Shown here: piece by piece, positions 27,041 through 37,900 of the stretch
Numbering within the stretch: the stretch's first letter is position 1
Layout: the number at the start of each line of letters is the position of its first letter
NCBI RefSeq assembly: GCF_030177935.1
Contig: NZ_CP089974.1
Location: 1,116,001 to 1,180,000 of the forward strand
Length of the DNA stretch: 64,000 nt
Reading direction: 5' to 3'
DNA from: Moraxella haemolytica
GTDB lineage: Bacteria > Pseudomonadota > Gammaproteobacteria > Pseudomonadales > Moraxellaceae
Notes under the pieces: generated by a model
The model's input: only the letters and a program-made list of their open reading frames with translations
What the model was told of the DNA's origin: nothing
The model's database searches: none
Position numbers and translations under genes: made by a program

Positions 27041-28171
27041 TCATAGCTCAAAGTCATCCAAATCAACATCATCTAAATCCGAATCAATCTGACCCACCAA
27101 ATAAGTAGTGATTTCAGTCTCTTGCGGAGCAACCTGTACATTATCTGATGATAGCCATGCGTTAATCCAAGGAATTGGGTTGGATTTGACTTCAAAGATG
27201 GCAGGCAGTCCGATTGATGCCATGCGTGTATTGGTGATAAACTCAATATACTGGCATAGAATGTCTTTGTTCAGACCAATCATCGAACCGTCTTTGAATA
27301 AATAGTCCGCCCAGCCTTTTTCTTGTTCGGCAGCAGTACGGAAAATAGCAATCGCTTCATCTTTACACTCTTGAGCAATCTCTACCATCTCAGGGTCATC
27401 ACGACCCATCTGCATTAGGTTAATCATGTGCTGAGTACCATTTAGATGTAGTGCTTCATCACGAGCAATCATCTTGATAATCTTAGCATTGCCCTCCATC
27501 AGTTTTCGCTCTGCAAAGGCAAATGAACAAGCAAATGACACATAGAAACGAATGGCTTCTAACACATTTACCGCCATCAAACACAGATAAAGTTTCTTTT
27601 TAAGGTCTTTAAAATCCACCGTTACCTGCTTGCCATTGATGATGTGCGTACCTATACCAAACATATTGTAATAATTTGATAGCTCATACAGCTCATCATA
27701 ATATTTGGCAATATCTTCAGCACGAGCAAGAATATGCTCATTATCCATGATGTCATCAAAAATCACTGATGGGTCATTAACCACATTGCGAATGATGTGT
27801 GTATAACTGCGACTGTGAATTGTCTCACTAAATGACCATGTTTCAATCCAAGTCTCAAGCTCAGGGATGGACACCAAAGGCAATAGCACCACATTAGGAC
27901 TGCGACCCTGTATGCTGTCAAGCAAAGTCTGGTATTTTAGATTTGATAGGAAAATGTGTTGTTCATGTACAGATAAATTAGCAAAATCAATGCGATCTCG
28001 GCTGACATCAATCTCTTCTGGTCGCCAAAAGAATGACAACTGTTTTTCAATCAACTGTTCAAAAATTGGATGTTTTTGTTGGTCATATCTGGCGACATTC
28101 ACCGGTTGCCCAAAAAACATTGGCTCGGTTAAAACATCGTTTTTCGTTTGACAAAAAATAGAATATTGCAT
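27041..28171 (-). CDS. nrdB: Class Ia ribonucleoside-diphosphate reductase, beta subunit
   Basis: 376 residues from the ATG at 28169-28171 ([14 protein letters not shown]), behind GGAAAA. It is very close in sequence pattern to E. coli NrdB: the diiron ligands lie in [21 protein letters not shown] (which also holds the radical tyrosine) and [14 protein letters not shown]. The [30 protein letters not shown] helix and [21 protein letters not shown] are intact. It supplies the tyrosyl radical for dNTP synthesis. Unusually, nrdA is not adjacent: the upstream neighbour is a Sel1 protein beyond a 238-bp gap holding two NrdR-like boxes. Confidence 0.96.
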   Translation of the reverse strand: MQYSIFCQTKNDVLTEPMFFGQPVNVARYDQQKHPIFEQLIEKQLSFFWRPEEIDVSRDRIDFANLSVHEQHIFLSNLKYQTLLDSIQGRSPNVVLLPLVSIPELETWIETWSFSETIHSRSYTHIIRNVVNDPSVIFDDIMDNEHILARAEDIAKYYDELYELSNYYNMFGIGTHIINGKQVTVDFKDLKKKLYLCLMAVNVLEAIRFYVSFACSFAFAERKLMEGNAKIIKMIARDEALHLNGTQHMINLMQMGRDDPEMVEIAQECKDEAIAIFRTAAEQEKGWADYLFKDGSMIGLNKDILCQYIEFITNTRMASIGLPAIFEVKSNPIPWINAWLSSDNVQVAPQETEITTYLVGQIDSDLDDVDLDDFEL

Positions 28172-28240
28172 GATATTTTTTCCAAAATAAATCAAATAAG
28201 AGTCTTAAAATTCGTTAACTTATTGAATTAATAGGACTTA

Positions 28241-28256
28241 AATCAATATATAGTAT
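28241..28256 (-). promoter_or_regulatory. NrdR box 1 (proximal) upstream of nrdB
   Basis: AATCAATATATAGTAT agrees at 13 of 16 positions with the NrdR consensus ACACAATATATWGTGT as I know it. It overlaps a plausible -10 (TACTAT on the minus strand) of nrdB. Confidence 0.55.
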
Positions 28257-28271
28257 TATTTTTTATAAAAA

Positions 28272-28287
28272 ACACATTATGTAGTAA
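28272..28287 (-). promoter_or_regulatory. NrdR box 2 (distal) upstream of nrdB
   Basis: ACACATTATGTAGTAA agrees at 12 of 16 positions. It lies 15 bp beyond box 1 (31 bp start to start, three helical turns), which is the canonical tandem NrdR arrangement. Confidence 0.55.
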
Positions 28288-28409
28288 AAATCTGCCGATA
28301 ATTTTAACATAAAAAACTTGAGTTCGCATGGTTTTTTAATCACAAATATGAGCACCACCCCAATCGCCCAAAAAAGCAATCGGCTAATCTTTACCATTCA
28401 TCAGGCTAG

Positions 28410-29303
28410 CTATTTACCATCGGCAGACAGTCTGTTTAATAAGCTAATGGATGGTTCATGGTCTTGGGTCGCCGCCTTTTGTAGCCATTCTTTTCCTTTT
28501 TGCTCATCTTTTTTTATACCCTGACCATCTAGGTAACACAGTGCCAATTGGTGCATGGCAGGGGCAAAGTCAGACTCGGCCGCCTCTTTAAAATGATCAA
28601 AAGCTGCCGCCAAATCCTGAGTAATACCCTCGCCTCGCTGATAATGTACTGCCAAATTGTAGCTGGCTTCTGGAATACCGCCCATCGCTGATTTTTTAAA
28701 ACACTCCATGGCTTCTGCATAATCTTGGGGAACGCCACGACCCACGCAGTACAAATTACCCAAGTTTAAATAAGACAGCACCATACCAAGTTCGCCTGCT
28801 TTTTTGTGCCACTTAACCGCTTCATCATCATTGGTTGGTACGCCAACGCCATACTCATACATGAGTGCGATATTATGACAAGATTCAGCATAATCGCTGC
28901 TAGCAGCTTTTTCATACCAAGAAAATGCTGTTTGATAATTTTGCGTTACCCCAAAACCATGATAATACATCACACCCAAATTATGATAAGCCTTGATATT
29001 GCCCTGTTCGGCAGACTTCATGAACAACTCATGCCCCTTTTCATAGTCCTGCCGTACACCCATACCCTGACAGTGCATGACACCCAAGCTACGCTGTGCG
29101 TCCGCCAAGCCTAATGCCGCCGCAGCCATGAGCAGTTCCGCCGCCTGCTCATGGCCGCCCTGCTGATAATGCATAGTTGCTTTATCATACAATGCCACCG
29201 CCTTGTCATGCTCTGCTTGTGTGTCATGGTTGATTGACTTTCTGACATTAGCGATGGAATCATTATGATTATTTCTTTTAAATAACTTATTAAGAAAACT
29301 CAT
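28410..29303 (-). CDS. Sel1-like repeat (SLR) protein, cytoplasmic
   Basis: 297 residues. After a basic, polar N-terminus (MSFLNKLFKRNNHND) come about six Sel1 repeats of 36 residues from about 60 to 285. Each has the pattern A...LG.MY..G.GV.QDY..A..W..KAAE.G, for example QRSLGVMHCQGMGVRQDYEK and YLNLGNLYCVGRGVPQDYAE. SLR proteins are alpha-solenoid scaffolds that mediate protein contacts. There is no signal peptide, so unlike many secreted SLR proteins this one should stay inside. The partner is unknown. It lies between nrdB and metZ without an obvious shared role. Confidence 0.88.
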   Translation of the reverse strand: MSFLNKLFKRNNHNDSIANVRKSINHDTQAEHDKAVALYDKATMHYQQGGHEQAAELLMAAAALGLADAQRSLGVMHCQGMGVRQDYEKGHELFMKSAEQGNIKAYHNLGVMYYHGFGVTQNYQTAFSWYEKAASSDYAESCHNIALMYEYGVGVPTNDDEAVKWHKKAGELGMVLSYLNLGNLYCVGRGVPQDYAEAMECFKKSAMGGIPEASYNLAVHYQRGEGITQDLAAAFDHFKEAAESDFAPAMHQLALCYLDGQGIKKDEQKGKEWLQKAATQDHEPSISLLNRLSADGK

Positions 29304-29375
29304 TGCCGACTTCTTTTATCCAATAAACGAAAAATTACCTAAAAACATCAATTTTAACATCAAATTTTGGCCATA

Positions 29376-30626
29376 TTACAGGCTGTCTAATCCTCGTGCC
29401 AAATCCTTGATAATATCCTCTACACTTTCAAGCCCTACCGATAAGCGTATCAGCCCATCATTCACGCCTGCTTCCAGCCGTTGCTCGGGAGTCATGCGAA
29501 AATGAGTAGTGGTGGCAGGATGGGTAATGGTGGTCTTAGCATCGCCTAAGTTATTGGTGATACTAATCATTCTTGTGCTATCAATGATATGCCATGCTTC
29601 ATGCTGACCTGCCACCTCAAAACCAATAATCGCTCCAAACGCTCCTTGTATTTCGCCACCTCCAACGCCACTTAAAGCCGTATGCTGGCGTTTGGCAACT
29701 TCATGCGAAGGATGATTAGAAAGTCCTGAAAAATGCACCTTGGCTACTTTTGGGTGTTGATTTAAAAACTCCGCCACACGGTTTGCATTCTCGCAGTGGG
29801 TTTTCATGCGAATGGACAAGGTTTCTAGACCTTTTAGTAACACCCACGCATTAAAGGGAGATAAACTTATGCCACCAGTACGCACCACACCAAAGGCTTT
29901 TTCCATGAGTGTCTCAGAACCAACCAATGCACCTCCCAAAACCCGTCCTTGACCATCTATGTATTTAGATGCCGAATGAATGACGATATCCGCCCCTAGC
30001 TCCAAAGGCTTTTGAATGACTGGGGTGCCAAAACAGTTATCCACGATGAGCAATGCCCCATTTTCATGGGCGATTTTAGCAATCTTAGTAATATCAGCAA
30101 TCTGAGCCAAAGGATTGCTTGGGCTTTCAAGATAACAAACCTTAGTATTAGGCTGTATGGCACCTTTCCAAGCGTCAGTATCAAAGCAATCCACATAAGA
30201 TACCTCTACACCAAAGCCTTTAAAATAAGTGTCAAACAAAGCCACCGATGAACCGAACAATTGCTTGGCACACAATAAATGGTCGCCTGCTTGAAGATAA
30301 GCAAGGCACATTGTCAAAATCGCCCCCATGCCACTGGCAGTCGCAACACACCGTTCGCCATTTTCTAACAAAGCAAGTCTGCGTTCAAAGGCTCGCACAG
30401 TTGGGTTGGTATGGCGAGAATACACATTGCCCTTTTTGTTACCGTTGAAATGGTCGGCGGCATCTTTGGCAGACGCATAGACATAGCTACTGGTAGCAAA
30501 AATCGCCTCACTATGTTCACCTTCGTCCGTACGGTGATAACCACCTCTTACCGCCAAAGTTTGTTCAAAAAATCCTAAAGATGGGTCTAGGGCATCAGAT
30601 TGCCAATTATCATCCAAAATTGTCAT
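29376..30626 (-). CDS. metZ: O-succinylhomoserine sulfhydrylase
   Basis: A 416-residue PLP enzyme of the Cys/Met metabolism family. It makes homocysteine directly from O-succinylhomoserine and sulfide. The Schiff-base lysine is K221 in HSASKYIDGQGRVLGG. YSRHTNPTVRAFE, the phosphate-binding SGMGAI, YLESPSNPLAQIADI, the aspartate in VDNCFGTP and the C-terminal RLSVGLESVEDI are in place. The Cys-rich family relatives MetB and MetC share the fold; the IDGQGRVLGGALVGS stretch and the overall pattern favour MetZ as in Pseudomonas and Acinetobacter. Confidence 0.9.
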   Translation of the reverse strand: MTILDDNWQSDALDPSLGFFEQTLAVRGGYHRTDEGEHSEAIFATSSYVYASAKDAADHFNGNKKGNVYSRHTNPTVRAFERRLALLENGERCVATASGMGAILTMCLAYLQAGDHLLCAKQLFGSSVALFDTYFKGFGVEVSYVDCFDTDAWKGAIQPNTKVCYLESPSNPLAQIADITKIAKIAHENGALLIVDNCFGTPVIQKPLELGADIVIHSASKYIDGQGRVLGGALVGSETLMEKAFGVVRTGGISLSPFNAWVLLKGLETLSIRMKTHCENANRVAEFLNQHPKVAKVHFSGLSNHPSHEVAKRQHTALSGVGGGEIQGAFGAIIGFEVAGQHEAWHIIDSTRMISITNNLGDAKTTITHPATTTHFRMTPEQRLEAGVNDGLIRLSVGLESVEDIIKDLARGLDSL

Positions 30627-30710
30627 ACTTACACCTTTTTATCAATCATCAAATCAACATATCTCTATGATAACACAATTTTCATCACTCGTTTTCATGC
30701 TAATACAAAT

Positions 30711-30740
30711 AAAAAAGACGGTATGAAGCCCGCCTCTTTT
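30711..30740 (-). terminator. Intrinsic terminator of ilvE
   Basis: On the minus strand, AAAAGAGGCGG / CCGTCTTTTTT with G-U pairs, loop GCTTCATA and a U-tract; it begins 17 nt past the ilvE stop. Confidence 0.7.
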
Positions 30741-30756
30741 ATTGATATTCAACCGA

Positions 30757-31689
30757 TTATTCATCAACAAATGACAGCCAATGCTTGTATTGCTCGTTGC
30801 GACCTTGCACAACATCAAAATAAAGCGTTTGTAGTTTTTCGGTGATTTCACCACGAGAGCCATTACCAATCACTCGGTCATCATATTCACGAATCGGCGT
30901 AACTTCAGCAGCCGTGCCTGTCATGAAAATTTCATCGGCTAAATAAAACTCATCACGAGTAATGCGTCTTTCTATTACCTTAATACCCAAATCATTGGCA
31001 AAATGGATAATCGTACGGCGAGTAATACCGTCTAATGCACCACCTGCTAAATCAGGTGTGTGTAACTCACCATTTTTTACTAAGAATAGATTTTCACCAG
31101 AACCTTGACATACATAGCCCAATGGGTCCATCAAGATGGCTTCATCATAGCCAGCTTTGGTCGCCTCTTGATTGGCTAAAATAGATACAGGATAGTTAGC
31201 GGCAGCTTTTGCTTTACACATGGTAACATTTGGATGATGATGCGTATAACTTGAAGTTTTAGCACGGATACCATTTTTGATACCATCTTCGCCCAAATAC
31301 GCACCCCAATGCCAAGCAGCAACAGCGGCATGAATGGTATTGTCTTTGGCTGCGATGCCCAATTTTTCAGAACCCACCCAAATCAACGGACGGATATACG
31401 CTGCTGATAAACCGCTTTCACGAACCACATCTTTTTGGGCTTGTACTAGCGTATCATGGTCATAAGGCACATTTAGCTGAAAGATTTTGGCGGAGTTTAG
31501 TAGTCTTTCGGTATGCTCATGTAGGCGAAAAATCGCAGTACGCCCATCAGGTGTCTGATAAGCACGCACACCTTCAAACACCGCCAAACCATAATGCAGG
31601 CTGTGCGTCAAAACATGGACTTTCGCATCTGGTTGCTTGACAATCGTACCATCTATCCATAATTTACCTGGGTTGGTTGCCATATTCAT
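30757..31689 (-). CDS. ilvE: Branched-chain amino acid aminotransferase
   Basis: A 310-residue fold-type IV PLP enzyme. It performs the last transamination of Val, Leu and Ile synthesis. Family marks are KLWIDGTIVK, HVLTHSLHYGLAVFEGVRAY, RLHEHTERLLNSAKI, the PLP-lysine region MCKAKAAANYPVSILANQEA, GYDEAILMDPLGYVCQGSGENLFLVKNG and DEIFMTGTAAEVTPI. The start is at 31689 behind AAGGA at 6-nt spacing. It is closed by its own terminator; the upstream gene (thrE-like) is divergent. Confidence 0.95.
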   Translation of the reverse strand: MNMATNPGKLWIDGTIVKQPDAKVHVLTHSLHYGLAVFEGVRAYQTPDGRTAIFRLHEHTERLLNSAKIFQLNVPYDHDTLVQAQKDVVRESGLSAAYIRPLIWVGSEKLGIAAKDNTIHAAVAAWHWGAYLGEDGIKNGIRAKTSSYTHHHPNVTMCKAKAAANYPVSILANQEATKAGYDEAILMDPLGYVCQGSGENLFLVKNGELHTPDLAGGALDGITRRTIIHFANDLGIKVIERRITRDEFYLADEIFMTGTAAEVTPIREYDDRVIGNGSRGEITEKLQTLYFDVVQGRNEQYKHWLSFVDE

Positions 31690-31902
31690 GAGTATTCCTT
31701 AGAGTTTTTGATCGTAAAAATTACAAATAAAAAAGGGAGTGTTTAGTGATTATAGCACCCTTTAGGGCTTTTGCAATATTTTCTACAGCGTTTTTGAAAA
31801 ATTTTCTTAAAAATTATGCCATCATGATGATTTTTTTGTCGTTTAGCTTTACAATACACCGACAAATACAACCAAAACATAACCAACAAATCCATCACAC
31901 TC

Positions 31903-32742
31903 ATGCCTATCGTTAGCGAAAGCAAGCCCCGCAGACTACCCTATATCAGCTATGAAGAACAACAACGCATCACCAGATTATGCGTACGATGTGCATTGCT
32001 ATTCATGCAATACGGTGGAGAATCGGCGGTGGTGGTTGACTTAACAAAACGACTCGGCGTGTCTTTGGGTGTGGGTGGCGTGGAATGTGCTTTGTCTTTT
32101 AATGCCGTAACCTTAACCACGCTATACAATGGTCGCTGTATCACCACCGCCAGAAACACCATTCATCAAGGCATCAATGTTAGCATCTTGGTGCAGATTC
32201 AGCAGATTGTCATGTATGCCGAATCCGCCACCAAAAACGAAACTTTGATTGACGAAGTTGAAAAACAACTAAACAGCATTGACCGAACCACCTACCCCAA
32301 TGCCCTGATGTCGCTTTTTGTAGGTTTTTCTTGTGCGTGCTTTGCTTATCTAAATGGTGGCAATCTGGTGATTGCTACCATTACTTTGGTGGCTGGATTT
32401 TGTACCATGCGGATACGCTTATACTTATCCGCTCATCATTTCAACCCTTTTGTTGTGGTCATCATCACCGCTTTTGTTGCCACGCTATTGGGAGCGTCGG
32501 CGTACTTTTTAGATTTAAATGGTTTGGTAAGTCTTGGCGATAAGGCTGATATTGCTGTTGCTGCCAGCGTGCTTTTGCTCGTACCAAGTTTCCCCATCAT
32601 TAATGCCTTGTCGGATATTCTAAAAGGCTACATTAATATGGGTGTAGGCAGGTGGATGTTTGCCAGTATGTTGACCTTATCAGCGTGCGTTGGCATAGTG
32701 ATTGCTTTAATTTTATTACAAATTCCACATTGGGGGCTATGA
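31903..32742 (+). CDS. Threonine/serine exporter, ThrE N-terminal-domain subunit (YjjP-type)
   Basis: 279 residues. The soluble N-terminal part with CVRCALLFMQYGGESAVVVDLTKRLGVSLGV and the FNAVTLTTLYNGRCITTARN segment is the ThrE/DUF1212 signature; about five transmembrane helices follow from residue 130. In E. coli the YjjP/YjjB pair forms an exporter (succinate reported); in Corynebacterium the fused ThrE exports threonine and serine. The stop overlaps the next ATG as ATGA, so the two halves should be made together. Confidence 0.88.
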   Translation: MPIVSESKPRRLPYISYEEQQRITRLCVRCALLFMQYGGESAVVVDLTKRLGVSLGVGGVECALSFNAVTLTTLYNGRCITTARNTIHQGINVSILVQIQQIVMYAESATKNETLIDEVEKQLNSIDRTTYPNALMSLFVGFSCACFAYLNGGNLVIATITLVAGFCTMRIRLYLSAHHFNPFVVVIITAFVATLLGASAYFLDLNGLVSLGDKADIAVAASVLLLVPSFPIINALSDILKGYINMGVGRWMFASMLTLSACVGIVIALILLQIPHWGL

Positions 32743-33194
32743 TGTGGCTCATTTCCGATATTTTGTTATCATGTGTTATCACGCTTGGCTGGTGCTTGAT
32801 GCTTACCTTGCCCAGTCGTTATATTGTTTATTGCCTGTTCATGACTGTCCTAGGTTTTGGCACAAAAAGCCTAATGGTGGATTTTGGCATTCATTTGGCG
32901 GTGGCAACTTTCTTTGGTTCAATGTTTGCCAGTTTTGCAGGCGTGTGGTTTGCTCAACGATTTCGCCTACCGCCAAAGGCATTGATTGTGCCAAGTGTGA
33001 TTTGTTTAATGCCTGGTATTGCCGCTTATAAAGCGATGGTAAGCATGGTACAAATCGGTTATTTTGGTTTTGATATGACGCTATTTATTACCATGATGCA
33101 GTATTTTTTTGAAGCAATTTTTATCATCTCAGCCTTAGTGCTTGGATTGTCCATTCCTGGCATTTTATTTTATCGCAGAAAACCCATTGTTTAG
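32739..33194 (+). CDS. ThrE-family small membrane subunit (YjjB-type)
   Basis: 151 residues with four or five transmembrane segments (MMWLISDILLSCVITLGWCL and onward). The conserved features are LGFGTKSLMVDFGIHLAVATFFGSMFASF and the IVPSVICLMPGIAAYKAM motif of the ThrE_2/DUF3815 half. I take the ATG at 32739 that overlaps the YjjP stop; the frame is open further upstream but only inside the previous gene. It completes the split exporter and is followed by a strong terminator. Confidence 0.88.
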   Translation: MMWLISDILLSCVITLGWCLMLTLPSRYIVYCLFMTVLGFGTKSLMVDFGIHLAVATFFGSMFASFAGVWFAQRFRLPPKALIVPSVICLMPGIAAYKAMVSMVQIGYFGFDMTLFITMMQYFFEAIFIISALVLGLSIPGILFYRRKPIV

Positions 33195-33233
33195 CTGTCC
33201 TACAATGTACTTAATTCATTTTAATCAAAAAAT

Positions 33234-33266
33234 AAAAAACGCTCATCAAGCAATGAGCGTTTTTTA
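33234..33266. terminator. Bidirectional intrinsic terminator between the exporter and oprM
   Basis: A 13-bp stem AAAAAACGCTCAT / ATGAGCGTTTTTT with loop CAAGCA, lying between the convergent stops at 33194 and 33312. Confidence 0.9.
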
Positions 33267-33311
33267 TTGTCAATGTTTTGTCAAAATAACAAAAAGTGGG
33301 AGCTTGGCACA

Positions 33312-34910
33312 CTAAGGCGTATCCACCTGTTGTGTAACAGGCTTAACCTTATCATTGTTTGGTGCAGGTTGTACCACTTGTATGATTTTAGTTACCTTGA
33401 CAGGCTCGTCTTGTGGTTGTTCGACACTTGCGGCCGATGCCATTGCACGCATGATTTGACGCTGTTTTTCAATGCCAGCAATCTGTTCGACTGTCAAGGT
33501 TGCACCACCACCTAAGGCTTGATACAGTTGAATCTGACTTAGAATTTTTTGCAATTCTAGGTTTAAGATATTTTGCTGATTGGCAAACAGTGAACGCTCA
33601 GCATCTAACACACTTAGATAATCATCTAGTCCCGAGCGAAAGCGTGCATGAGCAATTTTGTAAGTTTGTTGGTAATTGCTTTGTAGCTTATATTGCGACT
33701 CTAACTGCCTACCTAAAGTTGCACGAGCTGCCAATACATCGCCCACCTCCTTAAAGGCAGTCTGAATGGCTTTTTCATAAGACACCAATGCACTTTTTTG
33801 GGCAACTTCCGCCATCTGGTAGTTAGCACGGCGTATTCCTGCATCAAAAATCGGCAAGTTGATTGATGGACCAACCGACCAACCAAAGGCAGTTGATTTT
33901 AATAAATCACTTAGGCTTGCTGAGCTAAATCCCAAATTGCCCGTCAGACTAATTGAAGGAAAATAAGCAGCACGAGCGACATTAATGTTAGCTCCCGCTG
34001 CCTTTAGGAGATGCTCTGCTTGCACCACATCGGGACGATAATACAAAAGCTCGCTTGGCAGACCTGCACTAAAGAGCGATTGAGTTGTGATGTTATCCAC
34101 CGCCATGTCAGGCATCAACTCATCAGGAATCGGCACCCCCAAAAGTAGCTGCAAGGCGTTGCGTGCTTGCAAAATGCCGGTATCTGCTTGGTAGATGGCA
34201 AGTTTGGCTGCCTCTAGCGATGCCTCTGCTTGCAGGCTTGGGGACCGAGCGTCAATCCCTGCAGCAAAGCGTTTATTGGTAATATCTAGTGAATGCTCAC
34301 GAGTTTTTAGCGTCTCTAGGGCAAGATGACGCTGAGCTAAGGCATAACTTAGATTAACATAGCTTTGGGCAATACTAGAAATCAAAGAAATCTGCACTGC
34401 ATCTTTGGCAGAATTGGTCGCCAGATAATTATGTAGTGCCGCATCTTTAGCATTGGCAATCTTGCCCCACAGGTCAATCTCATAACCTGGCATGGCAAGA
34501 TTGACATTATAGCCACTACTGGCATTGTGGTCGGCAGCATTTGCCGAACGATTCACCCCACCTGACACCCCCAGCTTGGGCATACCATCAGCGGTGGTGA
34601 TTTGATACTGAGCACGAGAGCTTTGAATGGCTAGCAAGGCTTTTTGAAGGTCTTTGTTGTTGTTTAGACCCATCTCAATTAACGATTTTAGTTTATCATC
34701 TGCATAAAAATCCTGCCAACGCATGGCGGCTACGCTTGGTGCTTCTGCCAAACTGGTGGTTTGTGCGTCTAGCACTTGATAAGACTTATCAATCGCCAAA
34801 TTATGCTTAGCAACCATCGTATCCACCTGCTTTGGAATGGTGCTACACGCCGTCATGGCAAGTGCTAATGCAGATAGTGCAGACAGACGAATTGTGTTAT
34901 TAGTTTTCAT
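33312..34910 (-). CDS. oprM: RND efflux outer-membrane factor lipoprotein (OprM/AdeK-like, TolC family)
   Basis: 532 residues with a lipoprotein signal (LSALALAMTAC, acylated Cys at 22). Two TolC-type outer-membrane efflux repeats follow. Marks are MRWQDFYADDKLKSLIEMGLNNNKDLQKALLAI, GVNRSANA, YEIDLWGKI, the RYQAGxxS-like KRFAAGIDARSP, and in the second half FPSISLTGNLGFSS and ARFRSGLDDYLSVLDAERSLF. It forms the trimeric exit duct for AcrAB. A roughly 50-residue Pro/Val-rich tail (EPVKVTKIIQVVQPAPNND) is longer than in most OprM proteins. It is last in the three-gene operon, 18 nt after acrB. Confidence 0.94.
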   Translation of the reverse strand: MKTNNTIRLSALSALALAMTACSTIPKQVDTMVAKHNLAIDKSYQVLDAQTTSLAEAPSVAAMRWQDFYADDKLKSLIEMGLNNNKDLQKALLAIQSSRAQYQITTADGMPKLGVSGGVNRSANAADHNASSGYNVNLAMPGYEIDLWGKIANAKDAALHNYLATNSAKDAVQISLISSIAQSYVNLSYALAQRHLALETLKTREHSLDITNKRFAAGIDARSPSLQAEASLEAAKLAIYQADTGILQARNALQLLLGVPIPDELMPDMAVDNITTQSLFSAGLPSELLYYRPDVVQAEHLLKAAGANINVARAAYFPSISLTGNLGFSSASLSDLLKSTAFGWSVGPSINLPIFDAGIRRANYQMAEVAQKSALVSYEKAIQTAFKEVGDVLAARATLGRQLESQYKLQSNYQQTYKIAHARFRSGLDDYLSVLDAERSLFANQQNILNLELQKILSQIQLYQALGGGATLTVEQIAGIEKQRQIMRAMASAASVEQPQDEPVKVTKIIQVVQPAPNNDKVKPVTQQVDTP

Positions 34911-34928
34911 AAATTCTCCTTATGATTG

Positions 34929-37900
34929 CTACTGTGCGTCAGTTTTAGCAGGTTTGTGCGGAAAGATTGAGCGAACCCAGATGTAGAACATTGGAATAAA
35001 GAACACGCCCAAGAAAGTCGCCATAATCACACCACCAAACACACTTGTACCAACTGCATTTTGACTGCCAGAACCTGCACCAGTTGCAACATACAACGGC
35101 ACAACACCGATACCAAAGGCAAGCGAAGTCATGATGATTGGACGCAAACGCTGGCGAGCAGCTCGCATGACCGCATCTTTTAATGCCCAACCTTTTTCTT
35201 GAAGCTCCTTTGCAACCTCAATAATCAAAATGGCGTTTTTAGCTGATAGACCAATCACTGTCAATAGACCAACTTGCAGATACACATCATTATCAAAGCC
35301 ACGCAACCAAGTAAAAGTAATCGCACCTAAGACACCAAGTGGCACAACCATCATCACCGAAAACGGAATCAACCAGCTTTCATACAATGCCGCTAGACAT
35401 AAGAAGACCACAAGAATGGAAATCGCATACAGCCAAGGTGCTTGCGAACCCGATTGTTGTTCTTGCAAGGTTAAACCAGTCCACTCAAAACCAATGCCAT
35501 CAGGCAACTGACTGGCGATTGCTTCCATTGCGGCCACCGCTTCCCCATTTGATTTTCCAGGTGCAGATGCTCCTTGAATGCTGATGCTTGGCAAGCTGTT
35601 ATATCGGGTTAGTCGTGGCGAACCATAAGTCCACTCACTTGTTGCAAAGGTATCAAAACCAATCATATTGCCACCAGAGTTACGCACATACCATTTGCCG
35701 ATATCTTCAGGCGTTGTGCGAGACATGGGATCACCTTGAATATAAACAGACTTAATGCGACCACGGTCAACAAAATCACCAAGTTTCGCCGAACCCCAAC
35801 CCATTGAGATGGTGCGGTTGATGTCGCTAATGGATAAACCGTAGGCAGCAGCTTGGTCATGATTGACATTCACTTTTAGCTGTGGCGAGTCTTCTTGTCC
35901 ATTAGGACGCACACCTGACAGCACATCTGGCTTTTGAGCTGCCATACCCAGTAGCATATTGCGTGCCTCAAGTAGAGCTACATGACCCACGCCACCTGTA
36001 TCTTGCAAGACAAAATCAAAACCGCTAGAGCTACCTAGACCTTGTATCGATGGTGGTGCTAAAGTATAGACATTTGCTTTATTATATTGCGTCATAAAAT
36101 ACCCCATCGCCTTGCCTGCGATACTCGCTGCATCGGTGCCAGGGGCAGTACGCTCATCCCAATCTTTTAGGCGAATAAAAGCAATACCGTTGTTCTGACC
36201 ACCCCCCATAAAGCTAAAGCCTGTTACGGTAAAGATGGACTCAATATTATCTTTTTCTTGATTGTTAAAATACGCACTTACATCATCAAGCACCGCTTGG
36301 GTGTCTTTGGTTGTTGAGCCGACTGGAGTCTGCACCATCGTAAACAGCACGCCTTGATCTTCTTCTGGAACAAAAGAATGAGGCAGTCTAGTAAACAGCA
36401 CACCAAGCACAAGAATAATGAGTGCATAGCCAATGCCATATAACCACTTAAGATTAAAGCTCTTGCCAACAATTTTTTCATATTTTAAGCTGGCATCACG
36501 AAATAGACGATTAAACCAACCAAAAAATCCTTTTTGATGCTCGATATCTTGATGAGCTTTACGCTTTAAGATAGTAACACAAAGTGCGGGTGTAAAAATC
36601 AAAGCAACAACCGCCGACAATGACATCGCTGCAATCAGCGTGATGGCAAACTGACGATAAATTACCCCTGTTGAACCACCAAAAAACGCCATCGGCACAA
36701 ATACCGCCGATAAAATCAGAGCAATACCAATCAGTACTTTGCTGATTTCTCTCATTGACTGGATGGTAGCGTCTTTAACTAAGATGGTTGGGTTTTCTTC
36801 CAAGATACGCTCAACATTCTCCACCACAACAATGGCGTCATCAACAAGCAAACCGATGGCAAGCACTAAGGCAAACATAGTGAGAATATTGATACTAAAA
36901 CCAGCAACAAGCAGTACTGCAAATGTACCTAAGATGATCACAGGCACCGCAAGGGTTGGAATGATGGTGGCACGCCAGTTTTGTAAAAACAAAAACATGA
37001 CCAAAAACACCAACACAATCGCCTCAATCAGCGTATGTACCACCTGCTCGATTGATAAGCGAACAAATGGCGTGGTATCATAAGGCACGACCGCAGTCAA
37101 TCCTTTAGGATAGCTTTTAGCAAGTTGATCAAGCTTTTGTTGGACTGCTTCACGCACTTCTAGAGCGTTTGAACCCGAAGCCAACATAATGCCAATACCC
37201 GCCGCCTCTTTACCATTGTATAAAGAGTTGTAGCCATAGTTTTCCGAGCCGATTTCTACTTTTGCCACATCTTTTAGGCGAACTTGTGCCCCCTGACCGT
37301 CTGCTTTTAGCAAAATATTACCAAACTCCTCAGCAGTCTGTAGATAACTTTGCACGGTAACGGTGGCGTTGATTACCTGTGCTTCTTCATTAGATGGTGC
37401 AGCAGCAAGCTGACCGGCTGACACTTGGGCATTTTGGGCATTGACAGCAGTGGCAATGTCTGATGGCATGAGCGAATAAGCACGAAGTTTTTCAGGATCT
37501 AACCAAATACGCATGGCATATTCAGAACCAAAAACATTGACATTGCCCACGCCTTGTACACGGCTGATCTGATCAACAATGCTTGAATTGAGATAATCGG
37601 CAATATCGGTCTTATCCATACTGCCATCTTCAGAAATAAAGCCAACCACCATCAAAAATGACGATGATGATTTGTTCACAGTCAATCCCTGTCTTTGCAC
37701 CGCTTCTGGTAAAGACGATGTCGCTGCTTGGAGCTTGTTTTGTACTTGCACTTGGGCGGTATCTGGATCGGTGCCGTTTTTAAAGGTTAGCTCAACCGAT
37801 GCCATACCTTGTGCTGATGAGCTTGATGACATATACATCATGCCATCTAAGCCTTTCATCTGTCTCTCGATGACTTGCGTTACCGAATTTTCTACCGTCT

